This document shows positions 23,450-36,400 of a DNA stretch of 64,000 nt, one piece after another (position 1 is the stretch's first letter; each line of letters begins with the position of its first letter). Location of the stretch: NCBI GenBank assembly GCA_037349105.1, contig JAYJMM010000036.1, positions 62,001 to 126,000 on the forward strand, in the 5' to 3' direction. A program made the translations under genes and the position numbers. Under the pieces are notes generated by a model. It did not search any database. It was given only the letters and a program-made list of their open reading frames with translations, and was not told the origin of the DNA. This stretch comes from Limnomonas spitsbergensis (Eukaryota; Chlorophyta; Chlorophyceae; Chlamydomonadales).

Positions 23450-23627
23450 AATGCACAGGTGGACTCACAACTCCTACTCCTACTGGATTTTTCTTTGGTA
23501 TGGGTGCTTTGATTATAGTGTGAAAGACACAATATACGTAAGCTACAAACCAACGGATGCACAAACACGCGCATTTTGGTTCTTAAGCCCTCTCCCTATG
23601 AGACCTCCAGGCAGCATTTACCTGCAG
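23450..23627. other. Unidentified non-repetitive linker between the arrays
   Basis: About 180 bp of balanced-composition sequence unlike either array. It contains several CpG, for example near 23539, 23552 and 23568-23570. A 109-codon minus-strand open frame (23235-23564) and a 78-codon plus-strand open frame (23421-23657) cross it. Both run into repeat sequence, and neither has a domain or motif I recognise. The minus strand at 23616-23627 reads CTGCAG followed by GTAAAT, which resembles a splice donor, but no exon can be supported. I do not recognise a transposon family. Confidence 0.6.
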
Positions 23628-23689
23628 ATGGAGCAGGTGGAGTGCTTTGGCTGTTGACAAGCAGGATGGGAGAACGGGGGAGCAGGTGG

Positions 23690-23738
23690 AGTGCTTTGGC
23701 TGTTGAGAAGCAGGATGGGAGGACAGGGGAGCAGGTGG
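23690..23738 (+). repeat. Representative 49-bp monomer of array B
   Basis: Single unit beginning AGTGCTTTGG and ending AGCAGGTGG. It contains one CpG and one CAGGTG E-box. On the minus strand the consensus has no TAA, TAG or TGA in any frame. Because 49 leaves remainder 1 on division by 3, a frame repeats only every 147 bp (49 codons) and passes through all three phases of the unit. Confidence 0.92.
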
Positions 23739-26700
23739 AGTGATTTGGCTGTTGAGAAGCAGGATGGGAGGACAGGGGAGCAGGTGGAGTGATTTGGCTG
23801 TTGAGAAGCAGGATGGGAGGACGGGGGAGCAGGTGGAGTGCTTTGGCTGTTGAGAAGCAGGATGGGAGGACGGGGGAGCAGGTGGAGTGCTTTGGCTGTT
23901 GAGAAGCAGGATGGGAGGACAGGGGAGCAGGTGGAGTGATTTGGCTGTTGAGAAGCAAGACGGGAGGACGGGGGAGCAGGTGTAGTGCATTGGCTGTTGA
24001 GAAGCATGACGAGAGGACGGGGGAGCAGGTGTAGTGCTTTGGCTGTTGACAAGCAAGATGGGAGGACGGGGGAGCAAGTGGAGTGCTTTGGCTGTTGAGA
24101 AGCAGGATGGGAGGACGAGGGAGCAGGTGAAGTGCTTTGGCTGTTGAGAAGCAGGATGGGAGGACGAGGGAGCATGTGGAGTGCTTTGGCTGTTGAGAAG
24201 CAGGACGAGAGGACGAGGGAGCAGGTGGAGTGCTTTGGCTGTTGAGAAGCAGGATGGGAGGACGAGGGAGCAGGTGGAGTGCTTTGGCTGTTGAGAAGCA
24301 GGATGGGAAGACGGGGAGCATGTGGAGTGCTTTGGCTGTTGAGAAGCAGGATGGGAGGACGAGGAAGCAGGTGGAGTGCTTTGGCTGTTGAGAAGCAAGA
24401 TGGGAGGACGAGGGAACAGGTGGAGTGCTTTGGCTGTTGAGAAGCACGATGGGAGGACAGGGGAGCAGGTGGAGTGCTTTGGCTGTTGAGAAGCAGGATA
24501 GGAGGACGGGGGAACAGGTGGAGTGCATTGGCTGTTGAGAAGCAGGCCGAGAGGACGAGGGAGCAGGTGGAGTGCTTTGGCTGTTGAGAAGCAAGATGGG
24601 AGGACGAGGGAGCAGGTGGAGTGCTTTGGCTGTTGAGAAGCAGGATGGGAGGACAGGGGAGCAGGTGGAGTGCTTTGGCTGTTGAGAAGCAGGACGGGAG
24701 GACGGGGGAGCAGGTGTAGTGCATTGGCTGTTGAGAAGCAAGACAAGAGGACGGGGGAGCAGGTGTAGTGCATTGGCTGTTGACAAGCAAGATGGGAGGA
24801 CGAGGGAGCAGATGGAGTGCTTTGGCTGTTGAGAAGCAGGATGGGAGGACGAGGGAGCATGTGGTGTGCTTTGGCTGTTGAGAAGCAAGATGGGAGGACG
24901 AGGGAGCAGGTGGAGTGCTTTGGCTGTTGAGAAGCAGGACGAGAGGACGAGGGAGCAGGTGGAGTGCTTTGGCTGTTGAGAAGCAGGATGGGAGGACGAG
25001 GGAGCAGGTGGAGTGCTTTGGCTGTTGAGAAGCAGGATGGGAGGACAGGGGAGCATGTGTAGTCATTTGGCTGTTGAGAAGCAGGATGGGAAGACGGTAG
25101 AGCATGTGTAGTCATTTGGCTGTTGAGAAGCAGGATGGGAGGACAGGGGAGCAGGTGGAGTGATTTGGCTGTTGAGAAGCAGGATGGGAGGACGGGTGAG
25201 CAGATGGAGTGCTTTAGATGTTGAGAAGCAGGATGGGAGGACGAGGGAGCAGGTGGAGTGATTTGGCTGTTGAGAAGCTGGATGGGAGGACGGGGGAGCA
25301 GATGGAGTGCTTTGGATGTTGAGCAACAGGATGGGAGGACAGGGGAGCAGGTGGAGTGATTTGGCTGTTGAGAAGCAGGATGGGAGGACGAGGGAGCAGT
25401 AGGAGTGCTTTGGCTGTTGAGAAGCAGGATGGGAGGACAGGGGAGCAGGTGGAGTGCTTTGGCTGTTGAGAAGCAGGATGGGAGGACGGGGGAGCATGTG
25501 GAGTGATTTGGCTGTTGAGAAGCAGGATGGGAGGACGGGGGAACAGGTGTAGTGCTTTGGCTGTTGACAAGCAAGATGGGAGGACGAGGGAGCAGGTGGA
25601 GTGATTTGGCTGTTGAGAAGCAGGATGGGAGGACGAGGGAGCAGGTGGAGTGCTTTGGCTGTTGAGAAGCAGGATGGGAGGACGAGGGAGCATGTGGAGT
25701 GCTTTGGCTGTTGAGAAGCAGGATGGGAAGACGGGGAGCATGTGGAGTGCTTTGGCTGTTGAGAAGCAGGATGGGAGGACGAGGGAGCAGGTGGAGTGCT
25801 TTGGCTGTTGAGAAGCAAGATGGGAGGACGGGGGAACAGGTGGAGTGCTTTGGCTGTTGAGAAGCATGATGGGAGGACAGGGGAGCAGGTGGAGTGCTTT
25901 GGCTGTTGAGAAGCAGGATAGGAGGACGGGGGAACAGGTGTAGTGCATTGGCTGTTGAGAAGCAGGCCGAGAGGACGAGGGAGCAGGTGGAGTGCTTTGG
26001 CTGTTGAGAAGCAAGATGGGAGGACGAGGGAGCAGGTGGAGTGCTTTGGCTGTTGAGAAGCAGGATGGGAGGACAGGGGAGCAGGTGGAGTGCTTTGGCT
26101 GTTGAGAAGCATGACGGGAGGACGGGGGAGCAGGTGTAGTGCATTGGCTGTTGAGAAGCAAGACAAGAGGACGGGGGAGCAGGTGTAGTGCTTTGGCTGT
26201 TGACAAGCAAGATGGGAGGACGAGGGAGCAGGTGGAGTGCTTTGGCTGTTGAGAAGCAGGATGGGAGGACGAGGGAGCATGTGGTGTGCTTTGGCTGTTG
26301 AGAAGCAAGATGGGAGGACGAGGGAGCAGGTGGAGTGCTTTGGCTGTTGAGAAGCAGGACGAGAGGACGAGGGAGCAGGTGGAGTGCTTTGGCTGTTGAG
26401 AAGCAGGATGGGAGGACGAGGGAGCAGGTGGAGTGCTTTGGCTGTTGAGAAGCAGGATGGGAAGACGGTAGAGCATGTGTAGTCATTTGGCTGTTGAGAA
26501 GCAGGATGGGAAGACGGTAGAGCATGTGTAGTCATTTGGCTGTTGACAAGCAAGATGGGAGGACGAGGGAGCAGGTGGAGTGATTTGGCTGTTGAGAAGC
26601 AGGATGGGAGGACGAGGGAGCAGGTGGAGTGCTTTGGCTGTTGAGAAGCAGGATGGGAGGACGAGGGAGCATGTGGAGTGCTTTGGCTGTTGAGAAGCAG

Positions 26701-29220
26701 GATGGGAAGACGGGGAGCATGTGGAGTGCTTTGGCTGTTGAGAAGCAGGATGGGAGGACGAGGGAGCAGGTGGAGTGCTTTGGCTGTTGAGAAGCAAGAT
26801 GGGAGGACGAGGGAACAGGTGGAGTGCTTTGGCTGTTGAGAAGCATGATGGGAGGACAGGGGAGCAGGTGGAGTGCTTTGGCTGTTGAGAAGCAGGATAG
26901 GAGGACGGGGGAACAGGTGTAGTGCATTGGCTGTTGAGAAGCAGGCCGAGAGGACGAGGGAGCAGGTGGAGTGCTTTGGCTGTTGAGAAGCAAGATGGGA
27001 GGACGAGGGAGCAGGTGGAGTGCTTTGGCTGTTGAGAAGCAGGATGGGAGGACAGGGGAGCAGGTGGAGTGCTTTGGCTGTTGAGAAGCATGACGGGAGG
27101 ACGGGGGAGCAGGTGTAGTGCATTGGCTGTTGAGAAGCAAGACAAGAGGACGGGGGAGCAAGTGGAGTGCTTTGGCTGTTGACAAGCAAGATGGGAGGAC
27201 GAGGGAGCAGGTGGAGTGCTTTGGCTGTTGAGAAGCAGGATGGGAGGACGAGGGAGCATGTGGTGTGCTTTGGCTGTTGAGAAGCAAGATGGGAGGACGA
27301 GGGAGCAGGTGGAGTGCTTTGGCTGTTGAGAAGCAGGACGAGAGGACGGGGGAGCAGGTGGAGTGCTTTGGCTGTTGAGAAGCAGGATGGGAGGACGAGG
27401 GAGCAGGTGGAGTGCTTTGGCTGTTGAGAAGCAGGATGGGAGAACGGGGGAGCAGGTGTAGTCATTTGGCTGTTGAGAAGCAGGATGGGAAGACGGTAGA
27501 GCATGTGTAGTCATTTGGCTGTTGAGAAGCAGGATGGGAGGACAGGGGAGCAGGTGGAGTGATTTGGCTGTTGAGAAGCAGGATGGGAGGACGGGTGAGC
27601 AGATGGAGTGCTTTGGATGTTGAGAAGCAGGATGGGAGGACGAGGGAGCAGGTGGAGTGATTTGGCTGTTGAGAAGCAGGATGGGAGGACGGGGGAGCAG
27701 ATGGAGTGCTTTGGATGTTGAGCAATAGGATGGGAGGACAGGGGAGCAGGTGGAGTGATTTGGCTGTTGAGAAGCAGGATGGGAGGACGAGGGAGCAGTA
27801 GGAGTGCTTTGGCTGTTGAGAAGCAGGATGGGAGGACAGGGGAGCAGGTGGAGTGCTTTGGCTGTTGAGAAGCAGGATGGGAGGATGGGGGAGCAGATGG
27901 AGTGCTTTGGATGTTGAGAAGCAGGATGGGAGGACGAGGGAGCAGTAGGAGTGCTTTGGCTGTTGAGAAGCAGGATGGGAGGACGAGGGAACAGGTGGAG
28001 TGCTTTGGCTGTTGAGAAGCAGGATGGGAGGACAGGGGAGCAGGTGGAGTGATTTGGCTGTTGAGAAGCAGGATGGGAGGACGAGGGAGCAGTAGGAGTG
28101 CTTTGGCTGTTGAGAAGCAGGATGGGAGGACAGGGGAGCAGGTGGAATGCTTTGGCTGTTGAGAAGCAGGATGGGAGGACGGGGGAGCAGGTGTAGTGCA
28201 TTGGCTGTTGAGAAGCAGGACGAGAGGACGGGGGAGCAGGTGTAGTGCTTTGGCTGTTGACAAGCAAGATGGGAGGACGGGGGAGCAGGTGTAGTGCTTT
28301 GGCTGTTGAGAAGCAGGATGGGAGGACGAGGGAGCAGGTGAAGTGCTTTGGCTGTTGAGAAGCAGGATGGGAGGACGAGGGAGCAGGTGGAGTGCTTTGG
28401 CTGTTGAGAAGCAGGACGAGAGGACGAGGGAGCAGGTGGAGTGCTTTGGCTGTTGAGAAGCAGGATGGGAGGACGAGGGAGCAGGTGGAGTGCTTTGGCT
28501 GTTGAGAAGCAGGATGGGAAGACGGGGAGCATGTGGAGTGCTTTGGCTGTTGAGAAGCAGGATGGGAGGACGAGGGAGCAGTAGGAGTGCTTTGGCTGTT
28601 GAGAAGCAGGATGGGAGGACGAGGGAACAGGTGGAGTGCTTTGGCTGTTGAGAAGCAGGATGGGAGGATAGGGGAGCAGGTGGAGTGATTTGGCTGTTGA
28701 GAAGTAGGATGGGAGGACGAGGGAGCAGTAGGAGTGCTTTGGCTGTTGAGAAGCAGGATGGGAGGATAGGGGAGCAGGTGGAATGCTTTGGCTGTTGAGA
28801 AGCAGGATGGGAGGACGGGGGAGCAGGTGTAGTGCATTGGCTGTTGAGAAGCAGGACGAGAGGACGGGGGAGCAGGTGTAGTGCTTTGGCTGTTGACAAG
28901 CAAGATGGGAGGACGGGGGAGCAGGTGGAGTGCTTTGGCTGTTGAGAAGCAGGATGGGAGGACGAGGGAGCAGGTGAAGTGCTTTGGCTGTTGAGAAGCA
29001 AGATGGGAGGACGAGGGAGCAGGTGGAGTGCTTTGGCTGTTGAGAAGCAGGACGAGAGGACGAGGGAGCAGGTGGAGTGCTTTGGCTGTTGAGAAGCAGG
29101 ATGGGAGGACGAGGGAGCAGGTGGAGTGCTTTGGCTGTTGAGAAGCAGGATGGGAGGACAGGGGAGCATGTGTAGTCATTTGGCTGTTGAGAAGCAGGAT
29201 GGGAAGACGGTAGAGCATGT

Positions 29221-32200
29221 GTAGTCATTTGGCTGTTGAGAAGCAGGATGGGAGGACAGGGGAGCAGGTGGAGTGATTTGGCTGTTGAGAAGCAGGATGG
29301 GAGGACGGGTGAGCAGATGGAGTGCTTTAGATGTTGAGAAGCAGGATGGGAGGACGAGGGAGCAGGTGGAGTGATTTGGCTGTTGAGAAGCTGGATGGGA
29401 GGACGGGGGAGCAGATGGAGTGCTTTGGATGTTGAGCAACAGGATGGGAGGACAGGGGAGCAGGTGGAGTGATTTGGCTGTTGAGAAGCAGGATGGGAGG
29501 ACGAGGGAGCAGTAGGAGTGCTTTGGCTGTTGAGAAGCAGGATGGGAGGACAGGGGAGCAGGTGGAGTGCTTTGGCTGTTGAGAAGCAGGATGGGAGGAC
29601 GGGGGAGCAGGTGGAGTGATTTGGCTGTTGAGAAGCAGGATGGGAGGACGGGGGAGCAGGTGTAGTGCTTTGGCTGTTGACAAGCAAGATGGGAGGACGA
29701 GGGAGCAGGTGGAGTGATTTGGCTGTTGAGAAGCAGGATGGGAGGACGAGGGAGCAGGTGGAGTGCTTTGGCTGTTGAGAAGCAGGATGGGAGGACGAGG
29801 GAGCATGTGGAGTGCTTTGGCTGTTGAGAAGCAGGATGGGAAGACGGGGAGCATGTGGAGTGCTTTGGCTGTTGAGAAGCAGGATGGGAGGACGAGGGAG
29901 CAGGTGGAGTGCTTTGGCTGTTGAGAAGCAAGATGGGAGGACGAGGGAACAGGTGGAGTGCTTTGGCTGTTGAGAAGCATGATGGGAGGACAGGGGAGCA
30001 GGTGGAGTGCTTTGGCTGTTGAGAAGCAGGATAGGAGGACGGGGGAACAGGTGTAGTGCATTGGCTGTTGAGAAGCAGGCCGAGAGGACGAGGGAGCAGG
30101 TGGAGTGCTTTGGCTGTTGAGAAGCAAGATGGGAGGACGACGGAGCAGGTGGAGTGCTTTGGCTGTTGAGAAGCAGGATGGGAGGACAGGGGAGCAGGTG
30201 GAGTGCTTTGGCTGTTGAGAAGCATGACGGGAGGACGGGGGAGCAGGTGTAGTGCATTGGCTGTTGAGAAGCAAGACAAGAGGACGGGGGAGCAGGTGTA
30301 GTGCTTTGGCTGTTGACAAGCAAGATGGGAGGACGAGGGAGCAGGTGGAGTGCTTTGGTTGTTGAGAAGCAGGATGGGAGGACGAGGGAGCATGTGGTGT
30401 GCTTTGGCTGTTGAGAAGCAAGATGGGAGGACGAGGGAGCAGGTGGAGTGCTTTGGCTGTTGAGAAGCAGGACGAGAGGACGAGGGAGCAGGTGGAGTGC
30501 TTTGGCTGTTGAGAAGCAGGATGGGAGGACGAGGGAGCAGGTGGAGTGCTTTGGCTGTTGAGAAGCAGGATGGGAAGACGGTAGAGCATGTGTAGTCATT
30601 TGGCTGTTGAGAAGCAGGATGGGAAGACGGTAGAGCATGTGTAGTCATTTGGCTGTTGAGAAGCAGGATGGGAGGACAGGGGAGCAGGTGGAGTGATTTG
30701 GCTGTTGAGAAGCAGGATGGGAGGACGAGGGAGCAGATGGAGTGCTTTGGATGTTGAGAAGCAGGATGGGAGGACGAGGGAGCAGGTGGAGTGCTTTGGC
30801 TGTTGAGAAGCAGGATGGGAGGACGGGGGAGCAGATGGAGTGCTTTGGATGTTGAGCAACAGGATGGGAGGACAGGGGAGCAGGTGGAGTGATTTGGCTG
30901 TTGAGAAGCAGGATGGGAGGACGAGGGAGCAGTAGGAGTGCTTTGGCTGTTGAGAAGCAGGATGGGAGGACAGGGGAGCAGGTGGAGTGCTTTGGCTGTT
31001 GAGAAGCAGGATGGGAGGATGGGGGAGCAGATGGAGTGCTTTGGATGTTGAGAAGCAGGATGGGAGGACGAGGGAGCAGTAGGAGTGCTTTGGCTGTTGA
31101 GAAGCAGGATGGGAGGACGAGGGAACAGGTGGAGTGCTTTGGCTGTTGAGAAGCAGGATGGGAGGATAGGGGAGCAGGTGGAGTGATTTGGCTGTTGAGA
31201 AGCAGGATGGGAGGACGAGGGAGCAGTAGGAGTGCTTTGGCTGTTGAGAAGCAGGATGGGAGGACAGGGGAGCAGGTGGAATGCTTTGGCTGTTGAGAAG
31301 CAGGATGGGAGGACGGGGGAGCAGGTGTAGTGCATTGGCTGTTGAGAAGCAGGACGAGAGGACGGGGGAGCAGGTGTAGTGCTTTGGCTGTTGACAAGCA
31401 AGATGGGAGGACGGGGGAGTAGGTGTAGTGCTTTGGCTGTTGAGAAGCAGGATGGGAGGACGAGGGAGCAGGTGAAGTGCTTTGGCTGTTGAGAAGCAGG
31501 ATGGGAGGACGAGGGAGCATTTGGAGTGCTTTGGCTGTTGAGAAGCAGGACGAGAGGACGAGGGAGCAGGTGGAGTGCTTTGGCTGTTGAGAAGCAGGAT
31601 GGGAGGACGAGGGAGCAGGTGGAGTGCTTTGGCTGTTGAGAAGCAGGATGGGAAGACGGGGAGCATGTGGAGTGCTTTGGCTGTTGAGAAGCAGGATGGG
31701 AGGACGAGGGAGCAGTAGGAGTGCTTTGGCTGTTGAGAAGCAGGATGGGAGGACGAGGGAACATGTGGAGTGCTTTGGCTGTTGAGAAGCAGGATGGGAG
31801 GATAGGGGAGCAGGTGGAGTAATTTGGCTGTTGAGAAGCAGGATGGGAGGACGAGGGAGCAGTAGGAGTGCTTTGGCTGTTGAGAAGCAGGATGGGAGGA
31901 CAGGGGAGCAGGTGGAATGCTTTGGCTGTTGAGAAGCAGGATGGGAGGACGGGGGAGCAGGTGTAGTGCATTGGCTGTTGAGAAGCAGGACGAGAGGACA
32001 GGGGAGCAGGTGTAGTGCTTTGGCTGTTGACAAGCAAGATGGGAGGACGGGGGAGCAGGTGGAGTGCTTTGGCTGTTGAGAAGTAGGATGGGAAGACGAG
32101 GGAGCAGGTGAAGTGCTTTGGCTGTTGAGAAGCAAGATGGGAGGACGAGGGAGCAGGTGGAGTGCTTTGGCTGTTGAGAAGCAGGATGAGAGGACGAGGG

Positions 32201-32926
32201 AGCAGGTGGAGTGCTTTGGCTGTTGAGAAGCAGGATGGGAGGACGAGGGAGCAGGTGGAGTGCTTTGGCTGTTGAGAAGCAGGATGGGAGGACAGGGGAG
32301 CATGTGTAGTCATTTGGCTGTTGAGAAGCAGGATGGGAAGACGGTAGAGCATGTGTAGTCATTTGGCTGTTGAGAAGCAGGATGGGAGGACAGGGGAGCA
32401 GGTGGAGTGATTTGGCTGTTGAGAAGCAGGATGGGAGGACGGGTGAGCAGATGGAGTGCTTTAGATGTTGAGAAGCAGGATGGGAGGACGAGGGAGCAGG
32501 TGGAGTGATTTGGCTGTTGAGAAGCAGGATGGGAGGACGGGGGAGCAGATGGAGTGCTTTGGATGTTGAGCAAGAGGATGGGAGGACAGGGGAGCAGGTG
32601 GAGTGATTTGGCTGTTGAGAAGCAGGATGGGAGGACGAGGGAGCAGTAGGAGTGCTTTGGCTGTTGAGAAGCAGGATGGGAGGACAGGGGAGCAGGTGGA
32701 GTGCTTTGGCTGTTGAGAAGCAGGATGGGAGGACGGGGGAGCAGGTGGAGTGATTTGGCTGTTGAGAAGCCGGATGGGAGGACGGGGGAGCAGGTGTAGT
32801 GCTTTGGCTGTTGACAAGCAAGATGGGAGGACGAGGGAGCAGGTGGAGTGATTTGGCTGTTGAGAAGCAGGACGAGAGGACGAGGGAGCAGGTGGAGTGC
32901 TTTAGATGTTGAGAAGCAGGATGGGA
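29221..32926 (+). repeat. Array B super-repeat, offset 4260 bp, copy 1
   Basis: Matches 33481-37186 with only scattered differences over 3.7 kb, such as GACGACGGAGC near 30138 against GACGAGGGAGC near 34398, GCATGTGGTG near 30390 against GCAGGTGGTG near 34650, and GCAGTAGG at 32643 against GCAGGAGG at 36903. The offset equals 87 monomers (4263 bp) minus 3 bp, consistent with three 48-bp units inside the period. Confidence 0.9.
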
Positions 32927-33480
32927 AGACGGTAGAGCATGTGTAGTCATTTGGCTGTTGAGAAGCAGGATGGGAGGACAGGGGAGCAGGTGGAGTGATT
33001 TGGCTGTTGAGAAGCAGGATGGGAGGACGGGGGAGCAGGTGGAGTGCTTTGGCTGTTGAGAAGCAGGATGGGAGGACGGGGGAGCAGGTGGAGTGATTTG
33101 GCTGTTGAGAAGCAGGATGGGAGGACGGGGGAGCAGGTGTAGTGCTTTGGCTGTTGACAAGCAAGATGGGAGGACGAGGGAGCAGGTGGAGTGATTTGGC
33201 TGTTGAGAAGCAGGATGGGAGGACGAGGGAGCAGGTGGAGTGCTTTGGCTGTTGAGAAGCAGGATGGGAGGACGAGGGAGCATGTGGAGTGCTTTGGCTG
33301 TTGAGAAGCAGGATGGGAAGACGGGGAGCATGTGGAGTGCTTTGGCTGTTGAGAAGCAGGATGGGAGGACGAGGGAGCAGGTGGAGTGCTTTGGCTGTTG
33401 AGAAGCAGGATGGGAAGACGGTAGAGCATGTGTAGTCATTTGGCTGTTGAGAAGCAGGATGGGAGGACAGGGGAGCAGGT

Positions 33481-36400
33481 GGAGTCATTTGGCTGTTGAG
33501 AAGCAGGATGGGAGGACAGGGGAGCAGGTGGAGTGATTTGGCTGTTGAGAAGCAGGATGGGAGGACGGGTGAGCAGATGGAGTGCTTTAGATGTTGAGAA
33601 GCAGGATGGGAGGACGAGGGAGCAGGTGGAGTGATTTGGCTGTTGAGAAGCTGGATGGGAGGACGGGGGAGCAGATGGAGTGCTTTGGATGTTGAGCAAC
33701 AGGATGGGAGGACAGGGGAGCAGGTGGAGTGATTTGGCTGTTGAGAAGCAGGATGGGAGGACGAGGGAGCAGTAGGAGTGCTTTGGCTGTTGAGAAGCAG
33801 GATGGGAGGACAGGGGAGCAGGTGGAGTGCTTTGGCTGTTGAGAAGCAGGATGGGAGGACGGGGGAGCAGGTGGAGTGATTTGGCTGTTGAGAAGCAGGA
33901 TGGGAGGACGGGGGAGCAGGTGTAGTGCTTTGGCTGTTGACAAGCAAGATGGGAGGACGAGGGAGCAGGTGGAGTGATTTGGCTGTTGAGAAGCAGGATG
34001 GGAGGACGAGGGAGCAGGTGGAGTGCTTTGGCTGTTGAGAAGCAGGATGGGAGGACGAGGGAGCATGTGGAGTGCTTTGGCTGTTGAGAAGCAGGATGGG
34101 AAGACGGGGAGCATGTGGAGTGCTTTGGCTGTTGAGAAGCAGGATGGGAGGACGAGGGAGCAGGTGGAGTGCTTTGGCTGTTGAGAAGCAAGATGGGAGG
34201 ACGAGGGAACAGGTGGAGTGCTTTGGCTGTTGAGAAGCATGATGGGAGGACAGGGGAGCAGGTGGAGTGCTTTGGCTGTTGAGAAGCAGGATAGGAGGAC
34301 GGGGGAACAGGTGTAGTGCATTGGCTGTTGAGAAGCAGGCCGAGAGGACGAGGGAGCAGGTGGAGTGCTTTGGCTGTTGAGAAGCAAGATGGGAGGACGA
34401 GGGAGCAGGTGGAGTGCTTTGGCTGTTGAGAAGCAGGATGGGAGGACAGGGGAGCAGGTGGAGTGCTTTGGCTGTTGAGAAGCATGACGGGAGGACGGGG
34501 GAGCAGGTGTAGTGCATTGGCTGTTGAGAAGCAAGACAAGAGGACGGGGGAGCAGGTGTAGTGCTTTGGCTGTTGACAAGCAAGATGGGAGGACGAGGGA
34601 GCAGGTGGAGTGCTTTGGCTGTTGAGAAGCAGGATGGGAGGACGAGGGAGCAGGTGGTGTGCTTTGGCTGTTGAGAAGCAAGATGGGAGGACGAGGGAGC
34701 AGGTGGAGTGCTTTGGCTGTTGAGAAGCAGGACGAGAGGACGAGGGAGCAGGTGGAGTGCTTTGGCTGTTGAGAAGCAGGATGGGAGGACGAGGGAGCAG
34801 GTGGAGTGCTTTGGCTGTTGAGAAGCAGGATGGGAAGACGGTAGAGCATGTGTAGTCATTTGGCTGTTGAGAAGCAGGATGGGAAGACGGTAGAGCATGT
34901 GTAGTCATTTGGCTGTTGAGAAGCAGGATGGGAGGACAGGGGAGCAGGTGGAGTGATTTGGCTGTTGAGAAGCAGGATGGGAGGACGAGGGAGCAGATGG
35001 AGTGCTTTGGATGTTGAGAAGCAGGATGGGAGGACGAGGGAGCAGGTGGAGTGCTTTGGCTGTTGAGAAGCAGGATGGGAGGACGGGGGAGCAGATGGAG
35101 TGCTTTGGATGTTGAGCAACAGGATGGGAGGACAGGGGAGCAGGTGGAGTGATTTGGCTGTTGAGAAGCAGGATGGGAGGACGAGGGAGCAGTAGGAGTG
35201 CTTTGGCTGTTGAGAAGCAGGATGGGAGGACAGGGGAGCAGGTGGAGTGCTTTGGCTGTTGAGAAGCAGGATGGGAGGATGGGGGAGCAGATGGAGTGCT
35301 TTGGATGTTGAGAAGCAGGATGGGAGGACGAGGGAGCAGTAGGAGTGCTTTGGCTGTTGAGAAGCAGGATGGGAGGACGAGGGAACAGGTGGAGTGCTTT
35401 GGCTGTTGAGAAGCAGGATGGGAGGATAGGGGAGCAGGTGGAGTGATTTGGCTGTTGAGAAGCAGGATGGGAGGACGAGGGAGCAGTAGGAGTGCTTTGG
35501 CTGTTGAGAAGCAGGATGGGAGGACAGGGGAGCAGGTGGAATGCTTTGGCTGTTGAGAAGCAGGATGGGAGGACGGGGGAGCAGGTGTAGTGCATTGGCT
35601 GTTGAGAAGCAGGACGAGAGGACGGGGGAGCAGGTGTAGTGCTTTGGCTGTTGACAAGCAAGATGGGAGGACGGGGGAGTAGGTGTAGTGCTTTGGCTGT
35701 TGAGAAGCAGGATGGGAGGACGAGGGAGCAGGTGAAGTGCTTTGGCTGTTGAGAAGCAGGATGGGAGGACGAGGGAGCATTTGGAGTGCTTTGGCTGTTG
35801 AGAAGCAGGACGAGAGGACGAGGGAGCAGGTGGAGTGCTTTGGCTGTTGAGAAGCAGGATGGGAGGACGAGGGAGCAGGTGGAGTGCTTTGGCTGTTGAG
35901 AAGCAGGATGGGAAGACGGGGAGCATGTGGAGTGCTTTGGCTGTTGAGAAGCAGGATGGGAGGACGAGGGAGCAGTAGGAGTGCTTTGGCTGTTGAGAAG
36001 CAGGATGGGAGGACGAGGGAACATGTGGAGTGCTTTGGCTGTTGAGAAGCAGGATGGGAGGATAGGGGAGCAGGTGGAGTAATTTGGCTGTTGAGAAGCA
36101 GGATGGGAGGACGAGGGAGCAGTAGGAGTGCTTTGGCTGTTGAGAAGCAGGATGGGAGGACAGGGGAGCAGGTGGAATGCTTTGGCTGTTGAGAAGCAGG
36201 ATGGGAGGACGGGGGAGCAGGTGTAGTGCATTGGCTGTTGAGAAGCAGGACGAGAGGACAGGGGAGCAGGTGTAGTGCTTTGGCTGTTGACAAGCAAGAT
36301 GGGAGGACGGGGGAGCAGGTGGAGTGCTTTGGCTGTTGAGAAGTAGGATGGGAAGACGAGGGAGCAGGTGAAGTGCTTTGGCTGTTGAGAAGCAAGATGG

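Noticed and set aside
23235..23564. A 109-codon minus-strand frame in the linker as a gene
   Set aside because: Half of it is decayed satellite, and the rest has no recognisable domain. An open frame of this length is expected by chance next to low-stop repeat DNA.
23421..23657. A 78-codon plus-strand frame across the linker
   Set aside because: It ends inside the first array B monomer, and I see no motif or homologous family.
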